A stretch of 64,000 bases of DNA from Lachnospiraceae bacterium. Its GTDB lineage: Bacteria > Bacillota > Clostridia > Lachnospirales > Anaerotignaceae. Both the position numbers and the translations under genes were made by a program. Position 1 is the first letter of the stretch. Every line of letters starts with the position of its first letter. The DNA is taken from positions 119,850 through 183,849 of the forward strand of contig JAHZEA010000002.1 in the NCBI GenBank assembly GCA_019422065.1, in the 5' to 3' direction. Below the pieces are notes generated by a model. It was given only the letters and a program-made list of their open reading frames with translations. It was not told where the DNA came from and made no database searches. Positions 52,042 through 61,677 of the stretch are shown here, one piece after another.

Positions 52042-53463
52042 ATGGACTCTGTTTTTAATATAAAAATAAATAAAGACTCTGACATTCCACTTTACCGCCA
52101 GATAGGTGATGATATATGCCGCCTTATAGAAGACGGCACACTAAAAGCCAATACACGCCTTCCGGCTATACGGCCATTGGCCCAAAGCCTTGGAGTAAAC
52201 AATGACACAATAGTATCTGCATACAAATACCTAATAAACAAAAAAGCCGCATACTCCCAAGTAGGCAGCGGAACTTATGTATCCCCTATACTCCTTGACG
52301 AAATACCACAGCCGGTAGCAAAAGAAAATATATCGCCTTTTACCGAGCACAAAGCCGATATAAAATCCCCGGGGTTTATAAACTTTGCCGATTCATCACT
52401 GCCCCAGTCACTTTTTCCATCTGACGAGTTTAAAAGCGCATTTAACGAACTTTTAGACAGAGAAAGCGGCGGCGCATTTTCCGCAGTAGACAGTCAGGGG
52501 TATATGCCACTAAGAGAAAAAATATGCTCATTTCTTACAGACTACGGCATAAACACATATCCCGAAAACATACAGATTTTATCCGGAGCCCAGCAGGGAA
52601 TAGATATTGTATCAAAGGCAATGATAAGCTACGGAGATGTTGTTTTTACCGAAAACCCAACTTTCTACGGCGCCGCAGGTGCTTTTATATCCCGTGGTTG
52701 CAGAATAGTTGAAATCCCCGTTGACGAAAGCGGCCCGGATGTTTCAGCTATAGAAAATATGGCAAAACTTTATAAGCCTAAGTTTTTTTACTCAATGGCA
52801 TATTTTCAAACACCTACAGGCGTTTCGTGCTCACTTGCAAAAAAAAGGCGTATACTGGAATTAGCTGAAAAGTTCAATTTTTATATTATAGAAGACGACA
52901 ACCTTTACGATTTTAATTACACAAAGTCATCTATTGTGCCATATAAAGCCCTTGACTACCAAAACCGAGTTATATATATAAAAAGTTTTTCAAAAATACT
53001 TATGCCCGGCCTTAGAATGGGCTTTGCCGTACTGCCAAACAAAATAACTCAAAGTATTATGAACGCCAAATACACAACGGATATTTCAACTTCCGGCGTA
53101 CTTCAAAAGGCACTTGATATATATTTTTCCAAAAACACATACAAAAGCCATATAAACAGTGTTGTAAGCTATGCCGCTACCCAGTACCGTCATGCTGTTA
53201 AATACTGCGACAGATTTCTTAAAAACAAATGCTCTTATACAAAGCCAAACGGCGGAATAAGTCTTTGGATAGACACAGGCACCGACTATGCCGCTCTTTC
53301 CGAAGCTCTTTACAGCAAAAACACAGCCGTTTCCCCGGGAAGCCGGTTTATGATAAACGGCAGTAACACAAGCTATATACGCCTTTGCTTTACCGCCGTT
53401 TCAATACCTAAAATGGAAACAGGCATACGCCGTATTGCTGAATGTATAGACAGCCTTACATAA
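52042..53463 (+). CDS. MocR-type regulator (GntR winged helix + aminotransferase domain)
   Basis: The 473-residue protein has an N-terminal GntR winged helix (about residues 8-78; LAQSLGVNNDTIVSAYKYLI) fused to a class I aminotransferase domain (about 110-470). The PLP lysine is in VIYIKSFSKILMPGLRMGF (about residue 318), with ENPTFYGAAGA and EDDNLYDF near the cofactor. MocR/PdxR regulators bind PLP or an aldimine and control genes such as pdxST or gabT. AAAAAGGAG precedes the ATG. No pdx gene is adjacent; gltX follows 84 nt later, so its target is unclear. Confidence 0.92.
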   Translation: MDSVFNIKINKDSDIPLYRQIGDDICRLIEDGTLKANTRLPAIRPLAQSLGVNNDTIVSAYKYLINKKAAYSQVGSGTYVSPILLDEIPQPVAKENISPFTEHKADIKSPGFINFADSSLPQSLFPSDEFKSAFNELLDRESGGAFSAVDSQGYMPLREKICSFLTDYGINTYPENIQILSGAQQGIDIVSKAMISYGDVVFTENPTFYGAAGAFISRGCRIVEIPVDESGPDVSAIENMAKLYKPKFFYSMAYFQTPTGVSCSLAKKRRILELAEKFNFYIIEDDNLYDFNYTKSSIVPYKALDYQNRVIYIKSFSKILMPGLRMGFAVLPNKITQSIMNAKYTTDISTSGVLQKALDIYFSKNTYKSHINSVVSYAATQYRHAVKYCDRFLKNKCSYTKPNGGISLWIDTGTDYAALSEALYSKNTAVSPGSRFMINGSNTSYIRLCFTAVSIPKMETGIRRIAECIDSLT

Positions 53464-53546
53464 ACCTTTACAGTTTGGCTTAAAATATGTAAAATATATC
53501 TTAGCTATGAATTAAAACGTTTATTATACACGAAAGGAAGATATAC

Positions 53547-55001
53547 ATGGAGATAAGAACAAGGTTTGCTCCAAGCCCTACAGGCTATATGCACATAGGC
53601 AACCTTAGAACAGCACTTTACGAATACCTTATTGCCAAATCACAGGGCGGCAAATTTATACTGCGTATTGAGGATACTGACCAAGAAAGATACGTTGAAG
53701 GTGCTGTTGACATTATATACAACACACTTAAAACAACAGGTCTTGAGCACGACGAAGGCCCAGACAAAGACGGCGGCTACGGCCCATACATTCAGAGCGA
53801 AAGAATGAAACTTGGCATTTACATGAAATATGCCCTTGAGTTAGTAGAAAAAGGCGAAGCTTATTACTGCTTCTGCACAAAGGAGCGTCTTGACAGCCTT
53901 AAAGAAAGCAATGCCGAAGGCGACGCTTTTGCCAAGTACGACAGACACTGTCTTTCACTTTCAAAAGAAGAAATAGAAGAAAACTTAAAAAGCGGCAAAC
54001 CTTTTGTTATCCGTCAGAAAATGCCTCAGGAAGGCACAACAACATTTACAGACGCTGTTTACGGCACAATTACAGTTGAAAACAGCGAGCTTGATGACCA
54101 GATACTTATTAAGTCCGACGGAATGCCTACTTATAACTTTGCTAACGTAGTAGATGACCACCTTATGGACATAACACATGTTGTAAGAGGTAGTGAGTAT
54201 CTTTCATCTACACCAAAATACAACCTTCTTTATAAGGCTTTCGGCTGGAATGCTCCGCAGTATGTTCATCTTCCGCCTGTTATGAAAGACGCACACCACA
54301 AACTTTCAAAACGCAACGGCGACGCTTCTTTTGGCGACCTTATAGATAAAGGCTATATACCAGAAGCTGTTATGAACTACATTGCCCTTTTAGGCTGGAG
54401 CCCTTCAGACAATACAGAGATATTTACACTTGATGAGCTTAAAGAAAAATTCAATATTTCCGGCTTAAGCAAGTCACCGGCTATATTCGATACAGCTAAG
54501 CTTACATGGATGAACAGCGAATACATCAAGAACATGGACGAGGAGAAATATCTTTCACTTGTAGTTCCACGCCTTGAAAAAGTAATTAAAAACAAAAATC
54601 TTGACCTTAAAAAAATAGCTCTACTTCTTCAAAAGAGACTTGAAACACTTAACGACATACCTGCTCTTGTGGACTTCTTCGACGAGCTTCCGGAGTACAC
54701 AACAGACCTGTATGTTCACAAGAAAATGAAAACAACAGAAGAAATAGCTCTTTCAAGCCTTAAAGCCTGTGTTCCTGTACTTGAAGGCATTACCGACTGG
54801 AACGAAACAGTTATACATGATACTCTTATGAACCTTGTTGGCGAGCTTGGAATTAAAAACGGCCAGCTTTTATGGCCTGTAAGGACGGCTCTTTCCGGTA
54901 AGCCTACATCTCCGGGCGGTGCTATGGAGCTTGCGGACATACTTGGAAAAGACGAGTCAATTTCAAGAATTAAAAAAGGCATTGAGCTTTTAGAAAAATA
55001 A
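53547..55001 (+). CDS. gltX: Glutamyl-tRNA synthetase
   Basis: The 484-residue class I synthetase activates glutamate for tRNA-Glu (and possibly tRNA-Gln). The HIGH motif appears as RFAPSPTGYMHIGNLRTALY (about residues 6-25), the KMSKS motif as HHKLSKRNGD (about 249-258), with a cysteine-rich insertion YYCFCTKERLD. The C-terminal anticodon-binding helical domain ends near ISRIKKGIELLEK. GAAAGGAAG precedes the ATG. It also supplies the substrate of HemA. Confidence 0.97.
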   Translation: MEIRTRFAPSPTGYMHIGNLRTALYEYLIAKSQGGKFILRIEDTDQERYVEGAVDIIYNTLKTTGLEHDEGPDKDGGYGPYIQSERMKLGIYMKYALELVEKGEAYYCFCTKERLDSLKESNAEGDAFAKYDRHCLSLSKEEIEENLKSGKPFVIRQKMPQEGTTTFTDAVYGTITVENSELDDQILIKSDGMPTYNFANVVDDHLMDITHVVRGSEYLSSTPKYNLLYKAFGWNAPQYVHLPPVMKDAHHKLSKRNGDASFGDLIDKGYIPEAVMNYIALLGWSPSDNTEIFTLDELKEKFNISGLSKSPAIFDTAKLTWMNSEYIKNMDEEKYLSLVVPRLEKVIKNKNLDLKKIALLLQKRLETLNDIPALVDFFDELPEYTTDLYVHKKMKTTEEIALSSLKACVPVLEGITDWNETVIHDTLMNLVGELGIKNGQLLWPVRTALSGKPTSPGGAMELADILGKDESISRIKKGIELLEK

Positions 55002-55010
55002 AACACATAA

Positions 55011-55040
55011 AAATAACCCCTAAAAAGGGGTTATTTTTTT
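55011..55040. terminator. Bidirectional terminator (gltX / RND pump)
   Basis: The stem AAATAACCCC/GGGGTTATTT (55011-55020 with 55027-55036) with T-runs on either side ends gltX on the plus strand and the RND gene on the minus strand. Confidence 0.88.
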
Positions 55041-55042
55041 CT

Positions 55043-58000
55043 TTATTTTGTATCCTCTGTAGTTTCTGTTACGTATTCAAAATGCTTATCTTCAAAATTA
55101 CGTATAAATCTTACAACTCTGTTTCTTACTCCCGTTACACCGGAATATAAAACCGGTATAAACACAAGTGTAATTACAGTTGAAAGCGTAAGACCGAATA
55201 TTACAACTATAGCCAAAGGCCTTTGAGTTTCCATGCCAGAATCCTGAGAAAATACCATAGGCATAATACCTATAATAGTTGTAAGTGTTGTCATAAGTAT
55301 AGGCCTAAGTCTTGCCGGGCCTGCCTCAAGCAGAGCCTCGTTACAGCCTAAATTATTATTGCGCCTTAACTGGTTTGTATAGTCTACAAGAACTATGGCA
55401 TTATTTACAACCATACCTATAAGCATTATAAAGCCCAGCATTGACATAGCCGTTATGGACTGGCGTGTTACAAAAAGCCCCAGCATACCGCCTGTTATGG
55501 CTATAGGCATTGAGAACATAATTATAAACGGATAGAGCAGAGACTCAAACTGCGACGCCATAATCATATAAACAAGAAGCACCGAAACAATAAGAACTAT
55601 AGTAAGGGCTTTCATCATTTCGTTCATTGTTTCAAGGTTTCCGCCAAATGAATAACTGCAACCCTGAGGCATAATATAGTTATCCAGTTTTTCCTGTACT
55701 GCTTCCTGAACCTCACTCATTTCAAGGTTATTAAATCTTCCTGTAATTGTAATATATCTTTGCAGGTTTTCACGGGAAATAGTTGTTGCGCTGTCGCCTA
55801 TAGCAAATTCCGCAACCTCGGTTACAGGTATAAGCCTGCCGTCTTGTGTTGGTATTGTAATGCTCTTTACATCGTTTAAATACTTGGTACTGTCGCCGTC
55901 GTACTTAATTATAACATCTGTTTCAGTGCCGTCAGCCTTAATTGTAGTTGCCGTAACACCGCTTACTGCCGCCGAAACAGCATTTGCTACCGACGATGTT
56001 GTTACACCGTATTTAGCGGCTTTTTCTCTGTTAATTATAATATTGCCTTCTGCTACAGCATCGTCCAATGAGCTTTTAACATTTTCGGCTCCCGGTATAG
56101 TGCTTAAAAGCTGAACTATATCTTTTCCTGCCTGTCTTAATGTTTCGTTGTCGTTGCCTTTTACAGTAAGGTACAAATCTGAGCCGGAACCCATAGAACC
56201 CATAGCCATACCTGAAGCGTATACATTAAGTTCAACACCGGCTATATCCGAAAGTTTAAGTTTTATTTCATCGGCTATCTGACCCGTTGAGCGTGTTCTG
56301 TCTTTTTTATCACAGAACTGGTATTCTATGCTTACATAAGTACCGTTTGCCATAGCAACTGAAGATTCAACCTCCGGTATATCACCTATAAGGTCAAGGG
56401 CTCTGTAAAGCATTTCCTGTGTTTTTTCAAACTTAGTGCCTTCCGGCATATAAATATAAACGGAACATGTGCCCTCGTCTGTTTCGCCCATAAGCCCGCT
56501 TGTAAGGAATGGGTATGTGCATAAGCTTGCTATAAATACTGCTATAACAAGCACTGTTGTTTTAATTCTGTGCCTTAAAGCCAAAGAAAGAACTTTTCTA
56601 TAGATAACATCCAAACCATTAAGAAATTTAAGGCATATATCGCCTAAAAAGGCAAATATAAAGCGTTTTTTGAGTCTGCGGCGCTTTTCCTGCCTAGAAA
56701 GAAGTTTGGAGCAGGCCATAGGCACAAATGTAAGAGACACCACAAGGGAAGCCGTAAGGGCAAAGCAAATTGTTAAAGAAAGGTCTTTTACAATAGCGCC
56801 TACTGTGCCCGGAACAAATGCTATAGGCCCAAAAACAGCAACCGATGTTAAAGTAGATGCCGTTACAGCCATTGAAACCTCTTTGGTGCCGTAATATGCC
56901 GCATCTTCCGGTGTATAGCCGCGTTTGTAATATGTATTTATATTTTCCAAAACAACAACGGAGTTATCAACCAGCATACCTATACCTATTACAATACCAC
57001 CCATTGATATAATGTTCATTGTAATACCAGTTAAATACATTAAACCATATGTTGCCATTATTGATGTAGGTATTGAAACACCTATTATAAGCGATGATTT
57101 ATAGTCCCTTAAAAACAGAAGCAGTATAAATACGGCTACAATGGCACTTTCAAAAGCTGTGCTTGTAACACCGCCTATTGCGGACTTTATATAATCGCTT
57201 GTTGAGTTTAAAAGCTCAATATTTAAGTCGCTAAACTCAGCCTGTAAAGAATTTATCTCTTTTTGTATGTTGTCGCTTACAGTAACTATATTGGCATCGG
57301 ACTGTTTTGAAATAGAAAGCACTATGCCGTCTTCACCATTTATTATGGATTTTATATTTTGTTCTTTTTCAACCTTTTTAACATCAGCAACGTCACTTAC
57401 ATGAATAATGTTGCCCTGCTTTGTTACTATAGGTACATTTTTAATGTCTTCTTCCGATTTATATTGGCCTAATGCCCTAAGCTGCATAGATGAATCGCCT
57501 TGGCTTACGCTTCCGGCGCCGGCATTTGCGTTTTCTCTAGATATGGCATTTGAAATATCGTCTATTGTTATGCCGTAACCGCTTAATTTAACCGGGTCAA
57601 CAGTTACATCTATTTCATGCTGTCTTCCGCCCCAAATCTCTACTGCCGATACGCCCTCTATGCTCTCAAATCGGTTTTTAATTCTGTCATTAACAAGGTT
57701 ATAAAGTGTATAGTCATTATAATTGGCACTTCTTATGCCAACTGTCATACTGCCTGTTTCCTGCTGTATGTCGTATTTATAAATAGACGGTTTATCTGCA
57801 TCATCAGGCAGATATGCCATTTCCAGCTTATCCCTTACATCATTTGTTTTCTTGTCAAGGTCAACACCGTCTTTAAATTCAAGAGTTATTTGAGAATATC
57901 CTAAACTGGAATAAGACCTAATATTCCTTACTCCACTCACAGTTGAAAGTGTTTTTTCCAAAGGTTTTGTTACCATTTCTTCTACTTCTTCCGGCCCTGC

Positions 58001-58156
58001 GCCTTCATAAGAAGTGCCTACGGCAATCATAGGGTAGTCAATAGACGGCATAAAGGCTATTTCCAGATATTCACGGGCAACCAAACCACCTAAAAACACC
58101 ATAAGTATTATCATTACCGTTGTTACCGGTCGTTTTATAGATATTTTAGAGAGCAT
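55043..58156 (-). CDS. RND-superfamily efflux transporter (AcrB/HAE1-like)
   Basis: The 1037-residue protein has the full RND layout: first helix (about residues 12-30), two large extracytoplasmic domains, and 12 predicted helices. Marker segments are GGIVIGIGMLVDNSVVVLEN (TM4, one of the two proton-relay Asp positions is Asn) and MLIGMVVNNAIVLVDYTNQL (TM10-type), with EEVEEMVTKPLEKTL at the N-terminal porter domain. It exports drugs, lipids or other molecules using the proton or sodium gradient. It lies 3 nt downstream of its adaptor gene. No outer-membrane partner is adjacent. GGGGAGG precedes the ATG. Confidence 0.95.
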   Translation of the reverse strand: MLSKISIKRPVTTVMIILMVFLGGLVAREYLEIAFMPSIDYPMIAVGTSYEGAGPEEVEEMVTKPLEKTLSTVSGVRNIRSYSSLGYSQITLEFKDGVDLDKKTNDVRDKLEMAYLPDDADKPSIYKYDIQQETGSMTVGIRSANYNDYTLYNLVNDRIKNRFESIEGVSAVEIWGGRQHEIDVTVDPVKLSGYGITIDDISNAISRENANAGAGSVSQGDSSMQLRALGQYKSEEDIKNVPIVTKQGNIIHVSDVADVKKVEKEQNIKSIINGEDGIVLSISKQSDANIVTVSDNIQKEINSLQAEFSDLNIELLNSTSDYIKSAIGGVTSTAFESAIVAVFILLLFLRDYKSSLIIGVSIPTSIMATYGLMYLTGITMNIISMGGIVIGIGMLVDNSVVVLENINTYYKRGYTPEDAAYYGTKEVSMAVTASTLTSVAVFGPIAFVPGTVGAIVKDLSLTICFALTASLVVSLTFVPMACSKLLSRQEKRRRLKKRFIFAFLGDICLKFLNGLDVIYRKVLSLALRHRIKTTVLVIAVFIASLCTYPFLTSGLMGETDEGTCSVYIYMPEGTKFEKTQEMLYRALDLIGDIPEVESSVAMANGTYVSIEYQFCDKKDRTRSTGQIADEIKLKLSDIAGVELNVYASGMAMGSMGSGSDLYLTVKGNDNETLRQAGKDIVQLLSTIPGAENVKSSLDDAVAEGNIIINREKAAKYGVTTSSVANAVSAAVSGVTATTIKADGTETDVIIKYDGDSTKYLNDVKSITIPTQDGRLIPVTEVAEFAIGDSATTISRENLQRYITITGRFNNLEMSEVQEAVQEKLDNYIMPQGCSYSFGGNLETMNEMMKALTIVLIVSVLLVYMIMASQFESLLYPFIIMFSMPIAITGGMLGLFVTRQSITAMSMLGFIMLIGMVVNNAIVLVDYTNQLRRNNNLGCNEALLEAGPARLRPILMTTLTTIIGIMPMVFSQDSGMETQRPLAIVVIFGLTLSTVITLVFIPVLYSGVTGVRNRVVRFIRNFEDKHFEYVTETTEDTK

Positions 58157-58159
58157 ATA

Positions 58160-59593
58160 TTATTCCTCCCCTTTTTTGGTATTCTCAGGTGATGTTTGTT
58201 GTGTATTTGCTGTTTCGTTTTTATCGGAATTTTCATTATCGCCGCCTTTGCCGTTTACAACTCTTACACTATCCCCGTTATTAAGGTATGAACTGCCGTT
58301 TATAACTACTTCGTCACCTTCGTTAAGTCCGCTTAATATTTCAACATATGTACCATTATCAAGGCCTGTTGTTACATCAACCCTTTCAGCCTTTGAGTCT
58401 TTAATAATATAAACATACTCGCTTAAACTGTCTATAAGCACTGCGTTTTTATCGAGCACTATATTGTCTGAGCTTCTGTCTTTTACAAACTTCACTTCGG
58501 CAAACATACCGCTTTTAAGCTTTCCGTCCGGGTTACTTATCTCTATTGAAACAGGAAATGTTCCATCAGTATTGGAACCCGGTGCTATGGTAGAAATTTT
58601 GCCTTCAAAAGGTATATCCGAATAAGACGCAACAGTTATTTCGGCTGTATCTCCTACAGAAAGGGAATTAACTATTTCCTCCGAAACATTAATTTCTATT
58701 TTAACCGTACTTAAATCAACTATAACAAAAGGCATGTCCCCTGTTAAAACAGAACCAGCTACAGCGTTGCAGCTTAAAACAGTGCCTGTTATAGGGCTTT
58801 TAACACTTGAGTCGGCTAAATCCTTTTTATAAGACTGCATTTGAGCCGCCTGTGCGTTCTTTTGGGCTACTGCCGAGTCAAGGCCGTTTTGAGCACGTTT
58901 CTTATTTTCGGCTAAAGTTTCGTTTACAAGCAAGTCGTAACTGTACTGAGCGGAATTAAGAGTTTCTTTTGCCGCCTGCTCGTTTCTTACTGCCTCATCA
59001 TAAGCATTTTTAAGGTTTGTAAGCTCTGTTTGGGCTACTGCACCACTTGCAAAAAGAGTATTTGCCGAGTCATAATCCCTTTTTGCTGTATCCAGCTGAG
59101 CCTTTGCCGTATCATAAGCCCTTTGTGCCGATGAAACGGCTGTTTTGCTGTTTTCTATCTGCTGTTTCATCTGTGAGCCTTCCACCTGTTCCAGTTCTAT
59201 TTGGGCCGACTGTATACTGGCATCTGCCGAAGCAAGTGAAGCGTTTAAAACATTTATATTGTTTTGTATATCAGTAGTATCAAGGCTGAAAAGCACATCT
59301 CCTGCTTTAACATTGTCGCCAACTTCAAAATTCACGCTTGTTACTTTTACTCCCGTTCTTGGGGATGCAACATCTACGGTTTTAACCGGCTGAACAGTAC
59401 CGGAAAACATGGATTTTTCCTCAATGGAACCTTTCTTAGCAATACTTGTTTCAACAGCTACGCTGTTAGGGTCGTAAGATGCCAAATCAGCTGATGACAC
59501 AGCTGAAGATGTAACCGGCTCACCTGATGAGGTACAGCCGGATAAAACTGCCGTACATAATATAAAAGCTATAGGCAAAGTTTTATATTTCAA
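58160..59593 (-). CDS. RND adaptor lipoprotein (HlyD/MFP family)
   Basis: The 477-residue adaptor starts with a lipoprotein signal peptide ending LSGC (Cys20), so it should be lipid-anchored on the outer face of the membrane. A lipoyl-like half, a long coiled hairpin (about residues 110-240), the second lipoyl half (VKSPITGTVLSCNAVAGSVL), a beta-barrel and a membrane-proximal domain follow. The C-terminal 30 residues are rich in Asn, Asp and Glu. The start is TTG at 59593, with GGAGG 9 nt upstream. It heads a two-gene operon with the RND pump. Confidence 0.93.
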   Translation of the reverse strand: MKYKTLPIAFILCTAVLSGCTSSGEPVTSSAVSSADLASYDPNSVAVETSIAKKGSIEEKSMFSGTVQPVKTVDVASPRTGVKVTSVNFEVGDNVKAGDVLFSLDTTDIQNNINVLNASLASADASIQSAQIELEQVEGSQMKQQIENSKTAVSSAQRAYDTAKAQLDTAKRDYDSANTLFASGAVAQTELTNLKNAYDEAVRNEQAAKETLNSAQYSYDLLVNETLAENKKRAQNGLDSAVAQKNAQAAQMQSYKKDLADSSVKSPITGTVLSCNAVAGSVLTGDMPFVIVDLSTVKIEINVSEEIVNSLSVGDTAEITVASYSDIPFEGKISTIAPGSNTDGTFPVSIEISNPDGKLKSGMFAEVKFVKDRSSDNIVLDKNAVLIDSLSEYVYIIKDSKAERVDVTTGLDNGTYVEILSGLNEGDEVVINGSSYLNNGDSVRVVNGKGGDNENSDKNETANTQQTSPENTKKGEE

Positions 59594-60008
59594 TTTATTC
59601 TGCCTCCTTTAAAAATTTCATTAACTGAATTTTACTTTTGCAGTATAATTATACATAATTTATGGCATGTTGTTTCTTAAGATTAGTTTAAGTGATTCTT
59701 AATTTTACGTTCATTTTTTAGTTAAAAAACTCGTATAATTTTATTAAATTTAGTTGACCTTTAAATACTAGTTAGACAATAACGTTGCAACACATAAAAC
59801 AAACTGTTTAGTGCAAAAATAGAAACATATAATACACATAACATATTCAAAATATAAATGCACAAAAAGACAGACCACAAATAGCGGTCTGCCTTTTTAC
59901 GTTAGTTATTAAATAAGCAAATTGTATTATATTATAAGCTGACTCGGCGTTTTGCCGACTTAGAATAAAACAGAACGGAAATCGTAAAGTGAATAATTCA
60001 TAGTAGTA
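59594..60008. other. Intergenic region upstream of the adaptor gene, one hairpin
   Basis: Mostly AT-rich spacer. Its right part contains a bidirectional terminator-like hairpin, CAGACC/GGTCTG (59871-59876 with 59886-59891), with T-rich flanks on both sides and no gene directly feeding it. A weak CGGC/GCCG hairpin lies near 59945-59958. No open frame with a ribosome site was found. Confidence 0.5.
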
Positions 60009-60358
60009 TCAAAATAGGCTATATAGCTCAATGTCTGTACATTCCCAGCAAACCAAAGTAGTAGATGTAAGTTCAAAATTAAAATCTTTTAGAAGCCGTT
60101 TAAAAATTCCCATAAACTAATGTTCTTAAATAAGTAAAGCCTTTCCCCACATTCTGAATAATTTGTATCTTTTAAAGTTACTCAATAACAAAAAATTTCT
60201 GCTGGATTTTTAATATGTAGTTTATCAATTATTATTTGAATTTCATCACTACTAAAATCCCTGTTTTTATTGAGCATAACCTCCATTAATTTTTCTATAT
60301 CAAATTCAAACATGCCATTTTTAGCAATTATTCCTTTTGAATCATCATTTTTTATCAT
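60009..60358 (-). pseudogene. Decayed small gene divergent from the S24 repressor
   Basis: An ATG at 60358 opens a 58-codon frame (MIKNDDSKGIIAKNGMFEFD to NPAEIFCY) stopped by TGA at 60184. The same frame continues after the stop with protein-like sequence (VTLKDTNYSECGERLYLFKN) to TAA at 60091, and a shifted frame then continues (MGIFKRLLKDFNFE) to TGA at 60009. One nonsense change and one frameshift in a former gene of about 115 codons fit best. The 58-residue part could also be a real small protein. No good ribosome site is seen. Family unknown. Confidence 0.45.
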
Positions 60359-60385
60359 TATATTTTACCCTTATTTCTACTGTGT

Positions 60386-60478
60386 AACTTATTAGAATAC
60401 TTTAAGCATACTATATCGTTGTAACTTATTAAGTTATATTTTATTGCATTTATAACCTTTTTGTGTTATTATTAAGTT
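60386..60478 (+). promoter_or_regulatory. S24 repressor operator cluster and promoter
   Basis: A perfect dyad AACTTA-T-TAAGTT (60423-60435) is flanked by an imperfect copy AACTTATTAGAAT (60386-60398) and a half-matching copy ending TAAGTT (60466-60478). The promoter TTGCAT (60444-60449), 17 nt, TATTAT (60467-60472) overlaps the third copy. The arrangement is like a phage repressor control region and predicts autoregulation by the CI-like protein. Confidence 0.55.
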
Positions 60479-60498
60479 GCTTGAAAGAAGGTAACTGA

Positions 60499-61155
60499 AT
60501 GAGCATAGGAAAGAAAATAAAAAACCTAAGACTACAAAATGGAATTTCACAAACTGAACTTGCAGAAAGAATAAAAATATCTAAACAAACTTTATATAAA
60601 TATGAAAAGGGAATAGTAACAAATATTCCTTCGGATAAAATAGAAGCCTTAGCAGACGCTTTAAACACAACACCTTCTTTTTTAATGGGATGGGAGAAAG
60701 AGCAATCAAAACCGCAAAACAATATATTTAATAAATATAATAACGTTCACTTTATAGAGTCAAAAAAAGTTCCTCTTATTGGTAATATCGCCTGCGGCTC
60801 TCCTGTTCTTACCGCTGAAAACATTGAGGACTACATTGATATGGATAAAAATATTCATGCTGACTTTGCTTTGCGCTGTAAAGACGACAGCATGATAAAT
60901 GCCAGAATACTTGACGGTGATATTGTTTATATACAAAAGCAGGATAATATTGAAAATGGCGAAATTGCTGCTGTCCTTATTGATGAATGTACTTCGGTTA
61001 GCGAAGCTACTTTAAAGCGAGTTTATATTTATGAGGATAAAATCAGGCTATGTGCCGAAAACCCTCAGTATAAAGACAGAGTGTTTTTTGAAAATGATAT
61101 TAACAAAGTAAGAATACTTGGAAAAGCTGTTGCTTTTTTAAGTTCAGTAAATTAA
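60499..61155 (+). CDS. S24-family CI/LexA-like transcriptional repressor
   Basis: The 218-residue protein has a Cro/CI helix-turn-helix (about residues 5-62; ISQTELAERIKISKQTLYKY) and a C-terminal S24 autoprotease domain (about 90-210). The likely self-cleavage region is GNIACGSPV; the Ser nucleophile is in RCKDDSMINARILDGDIVYI and the Lys in VSEATLKRVYI. Such repressors are typically cleaved during DNA damage to induce a prophage or mobile element. GAAAGAAGG precedes the ATG. It is followed 14 nt later by a PH-domain gene. No integrase or structural phage gene is seen in the window. Confidence 0.92.
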   Translation: MSIGKKIKNLRLQNGISQTELAERIKISKQTLYKYEKGIVTNIPSDKIEALADALNTTPSFLMGWEKEQSKPQNNIFNKYNNVHFIESKKVPLIGNIACGSPVLTAENIEDYIDMDKNIHADFALRCKDDSMINARILDGDIVYIQKQDNIENGEIAAVLIDECTSVSEATLKRVYIYEDKIRLCAENPQYKDRVFFENDINKVRILGKAVAFLSSVN

Positions 61156-61169
61156 AAGGAGTGGATAAA

Positions 61170-61544
61170 ATGATTGATTTTAAAAACGATTCTATTTTCA
61201 AGTTGAAAGCAACAAAAGGGTTCTTAAACCAAGATATGGTACTGCCATTATTTGTTAACGGTGAACAATTTATAGGCGAGTATCAAGCTGTTAGGGATTT
61301 TATTGTATTTACAGATAAACGAATTATCGCTGTAAATGTTCAGGGAATAACTGGTAAAAAGAAGGAATTTTCTTCTTTGCCTTATTCTAAAATTCAAGCT
61401 TTTTCTGTAGAAACTTCTGGCACATTTGATTTAGACAGCGAACTTGAATTATATTTTTCTGGTCTTGGAAAAGTAAAATTTGAATTTTCTGGCAAAAACA
61501 ATGTTATTGCTATTGGAAGAATTATTTCTGATAAAATATTATAA
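61170..61544 (+). CDS. Bacterial PH-domain protein (YokE-like)
   Basis: The 124-residue protein reads as a single bacterial pleckstrin-homology domain: strands such as VLPLFVNGEQFIGEYQAVRD, FIVFTDKRIIAVNVQGI and KKKEFSSLPYSKIQAFSVET are typical of the YokE/bPH_3 group (DKRI and PYSKI motifs). Function is unknown; such domains occur in phage and stress operons. The ATG at 61170 follows AAAGGAG by 8 nt. It is 14 nt downstream of the S24 repressor and surely co-transcribed, so it is probably derepressed with it. Confidence 0.82.
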   Translation: MIDFKNDSIFKLKATKGFLNQDMVLPLFVNGEQFIGEYQAVRDFIVFTDKRIIAVNVQGITGKKKEFSSLPYSKIQAFSVETSGTFDLDSELELYFSGLGKVKFEFSGKNNVIAIGRIISDKIL

Positions 61545-61677
61545 GGTATCTATTACAGGGAAGGTTTTTAGGAGAGATTTTATTATTAAAAAAGGCTTCA
61601 ATTATAATAGCGGCTATCTGTTAAACTATGTGTAGGGTAAGTTCTTATATTTACACAACATTAAAAATTACTATTAA

